Assembly: GCA_017165825.1 (NCBI GenBank)
Contig: CM029376.1
Location: 18,329,258-18,393,257, forward strand
DNA from: Hepsetus odoe
Lineage: Eukaryota; Chordata; Actinopteri; Characiformes; Hepsetidae
Reading direction: 5' to 3'
DNA: 64,000 nucleotides
Below the pieces are notes generated by a model. That model did no database searches, was not told where the DNA came from, and saw nothing but the letters and a program-made list of their open reading frames with translations. The position numbers and the translations under genes are program-made. Shown here in pieces: positions 61,504 through 64,000 of the stretch; the stretch's first letter is position 1, and each line of letters starts with the position of its first letter.

Positions 61504-63410
61504 CTAAAAAGAGATATATAGATGTATAAATACATAAATAACTAAATAACCCATAAAATTTGTTTGAAACCCAGCTAGTAAATGGCCTGATCAGACGATA
61601 AGTAATAATCTAAAAATCTGTTATGACTCCTTGGGAAAAAGAGAGCATGAAAGTTAGCAAAGTCTGCCACCTCTGTTCATTCAAAACATTTCTAAAATTC
61701 TAGCAGCTTACTGATGAAAATGATGTGAAAGATGGCACAATAAGATAATACTAACCATTCATTTTTATCTGCCATCGAGGGGAACCTTCCTTGCTATACA
61801 AGGTGTACCTTTTCCCTGCAACACTGTTTACTGTTGTCATGTAAGAGAGACATGGCAGCACTCATCATTTTACAAAACACCTACAAAAGTCACTGATGAC
61901 AATCAACATTAACCAAAATTAACTCTTATAAGCATCATTTGTTAATAAGGCTTTGGCACTTTTCCCACAAATAATCTAATGGCAATTAGTATTTGTTGGA
62001 TTAAGCCTTGATGAATGTCTATATAATACCAGCTGTCATATAAGACTTCTGCAGAGGCTGTGTAGTCTTATGAACTTATCCTTACAGTGGATTGAATCGG
62101 AAGATAGCTGGTTTGGTGCCCAAGACTGGCAGGAAAAATGCGGGTGGGGCAGCTGGGCAAGGCCACATAACTATCCCCCAAAGTGCAGTTATGTAGCCCA
62201 TTGCTCCTGCTCTTGATGTGTGTGTTCAGTACCAGTGTGCAGAAGTACATTCAGTACAGTACTTCACTTCACAGAAAGTTAACATTAATGCTAATAATGA
62301 TTTATTCAGATATTACCCAAGCACAACATGCATCAGTATTTGCTCTGACGTGCTCTGAAGACAGTCACAGTGGGGATGGCAAGGCAATGGGAAGTTGGTC
62401 ATAACCTATTTTGCTGTACTTTGTGGTGGGGTAAAGCTGAGTCATTGTGGTTTTCGCACAGCCCTGCACACCTCTCATGCACGTGTGTGGGTAAGTGTGC
62501 ATATATTGCCCACAGGTTTATGAACTCCTTCACCTTTAGTTCATTCTATCTGTCAAGTATGTGGCAGAAAGAAATCACATCTCCGCAACCATTTTTTGAG
62601 TGAGTTAGATATCAGAAGGGCTCATTAAGCCCTTATTTTGTTAACGATTTAGAAATCAATACAATTTCTCAATCCATATTGAGTTAATCTGCCTCAGGTT
62701 GCCATATTTCTAATGAGGAAAAGAAAATAAGCAGTTACAAGGACTTTGGAATGACATAAGAGAAGCAAAAGCAGCTCCCAGCTCCACTAAAACAGGCTTT
62801 AAATCAGGCCTTCTGGATTTCTAATGAGATTACCTTATTGCTGATTTTTTTTTTCCTTTTTCACAAAACCATGACAGATTTAATAACTACATAAAAGCAC
62901 AACATAAAGACAGATTGCAGGTATCTATATGTTGAGCTGTACATTATGTTTAGTCAGTTAATAGTCTTTAATAGCATGCAGTGTAAGTAGCGATAAAGCA
63001 ATTTCGGCAGAATGCTCTCTTAATTAATCTTAAAGACAAATCGCCTGTGTGTGTTTGTAGCATTTGTAGAGTCTAATTCTCGCTTCATTTTTTTCATACA
63101 GCCCCCATCCTTCTGTGCCTGGTTTCTCACGTGTTCTCACACACACGTCCCCTATCACTCACAGACATGGTCTGTCCGTCACAGCACTCACTGCTTACAT
63201 TTTACCATCTGGTGTGAATCTGCAACACTGTCTGCTCTCTGACGTGGATGCTTCAGCAAAGAGAGAGACACAGACAGGCCGAGCCAAAGAAAGAGAAACA
63301 CAGAAGTTGGAAGACATGATAAACTGTACCAGTACTCAAAGCCATCTTACAAGGTCTACTATAACTAGCGTTGTTTTTCTTTTATAAGAACAGAATCACT
63401 AGGACACCAT
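61504..63410. other. loxl3 intron, no exon found
   Basis: No frame here matches the missing first part of SRCR2 or SRCR1 on the minus strand, so this stretch is read as one large intron continuing past the window edge. Confidence 0.55.
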
Positions 63411-63702
63411 TTACAGTTGCATGCAAGAGTTTGAACACCCCTTTCAAATTGACTTTGTTTGAGTGAAACTAAGAGAACACATACTGTGCTGGGAACAAAC
63501 CAAACAATAACATTTTTCAGTCATTTTAATGCACAATTTCAATTACTTTTTTGAGCTTAATATATTGGAATTTAATTAACAATTATATGATATTAATTAA
63601 AATAAAATGTAGCAAAACTCTGGCACAAGCAAAATGTGCACTTTTTACAACAAAATGTAATTTGACCAGTAGTCTCCAAACATTTACATTTGACTGTAAA
63701 GT
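63411..63702. mobile_element. Possible MITE with diverged inverted ends
   Basis: The left end TTACAGTTGCATGCAAGAG, followed by TTTGAACACC, pairs imperfectly with the right end, which reverse-complements to TTACAGTCAAATGTAAATG then TTTGGAGAC. Both edges are at TA. Such ACAGTTGCATGCAAAAG termini are common in fish Tc1/mariner-derived MITEs. No coding capacity. Confidence 0.5.
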
Positions 63703-63864
63703 ATCAGAAATGTATAATTTAATTGAGACATGGGAATGAGGCTAATCTTATTGCTAATAGCTCTGCCTATTACATTTTCAAAGGGAGGAAGAAAAAGAAG
63801 ATATCAGCTTTTGAGCAGCAATACAACCTAAATCCACCTCAAAACTTTGGAACCATTTGTTTCA

Positions 63865-64000
63865 CTGATAATAAAAGGGTTCTTGCCTCACAGCAAGAAG
63901 GTTGGGCATGGGTTTGATTCCCAGGTTGGGTAGCCTGTGTGCAGTTTGTATGTTCTCCCTGTGTTTGTGTGGTTTTCCTTCGGGTGCTCTGGTTTCCTCT
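63865..64000 (-). repeat. Dispersed fish repeat (CATTCATTCATT family), cut by the window edge
   Basis: GCCTCACAGCAAGAAGG, GGTTTGATTCCCAGG, GTTTGTATGTTCTCCC and CGGGTGCTCTGGTTTCC are the reverse complement of the right part of the family seen at 14973. The copy continues past the end of the window. Confidence 0.75.

Noticed and set aside
62068..62250. Minus-strand frame considered as the missing SRCR2 first half of loxl3
   Set aside because: It lacks the expected Cys and Trp pattern of an SRCR domain, so the missing exons are placed beyond the window.

Overview
The window is vertebrate nuclear DNA, most likely from a ray-finned fish. It has small exons with GT-AG introns, many microsatellites, tRNA-derived SINEs, MITE-like inverted-repeat elements and a non-LTR retrotransposon fragment. 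Four protein-coding genes could be rebuilt exon by exon. All lie in the right half, from about 31 to 64 kb. No RNA gene, CRISPR array or prokaryotic feature was seen.

Left half, 1-30.9 kb: no convincing protein-coding exon. The stretch holds microsatellites, SINE copies, a degraded LINE reverse-transcriptase fragment, a MITE with long inverted repeats and an isolated CpG-dense patch near 23.5 kb. It also holds several GC-balanced blocks rich in homeodomain-type TAAT motifs. These resemble conserved noncoding elements, but this cannot be shown from one sequence. The layout fits the regulatory desert of a developmental gene outside the window.

Right half, in order: a kazald-family gene on the minus strand (IGFBP, Kazal and Ig domains; 31.0-33.5 kb); an intergenic interval with a direct duplication of about 360 bp (35.5 and 37.3 kb); aup1 on the plus strand (12 coding exons, 421 aa, 41.2-49.0 kb); a beta-tubulin gene of tubb4b type on the plus strand (4 exons, 445 aa, 50.0-52.4 kb); and loxl3 on the minus strand (53.5 kb to beyond 61.5 kb, with its 5' part outside the window).

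In human, AUP1 and LOXL3 are close neighbours at 2p13 with HTRA2 between them, near TLX2 and LBX2. KAZALD1 lies at 10q24 near TLX1 and LBX1. The window therefore joins markers of two human paralogous regions, and it has a tubulin gene where human has HTRA2. The most interesting coding observation is in loxl3. The exon for the first half of the fourth SRCR domain is present twice, in tandem, with identical splice phases and different sequence, as expected for alternative, mutually exclusive exons.
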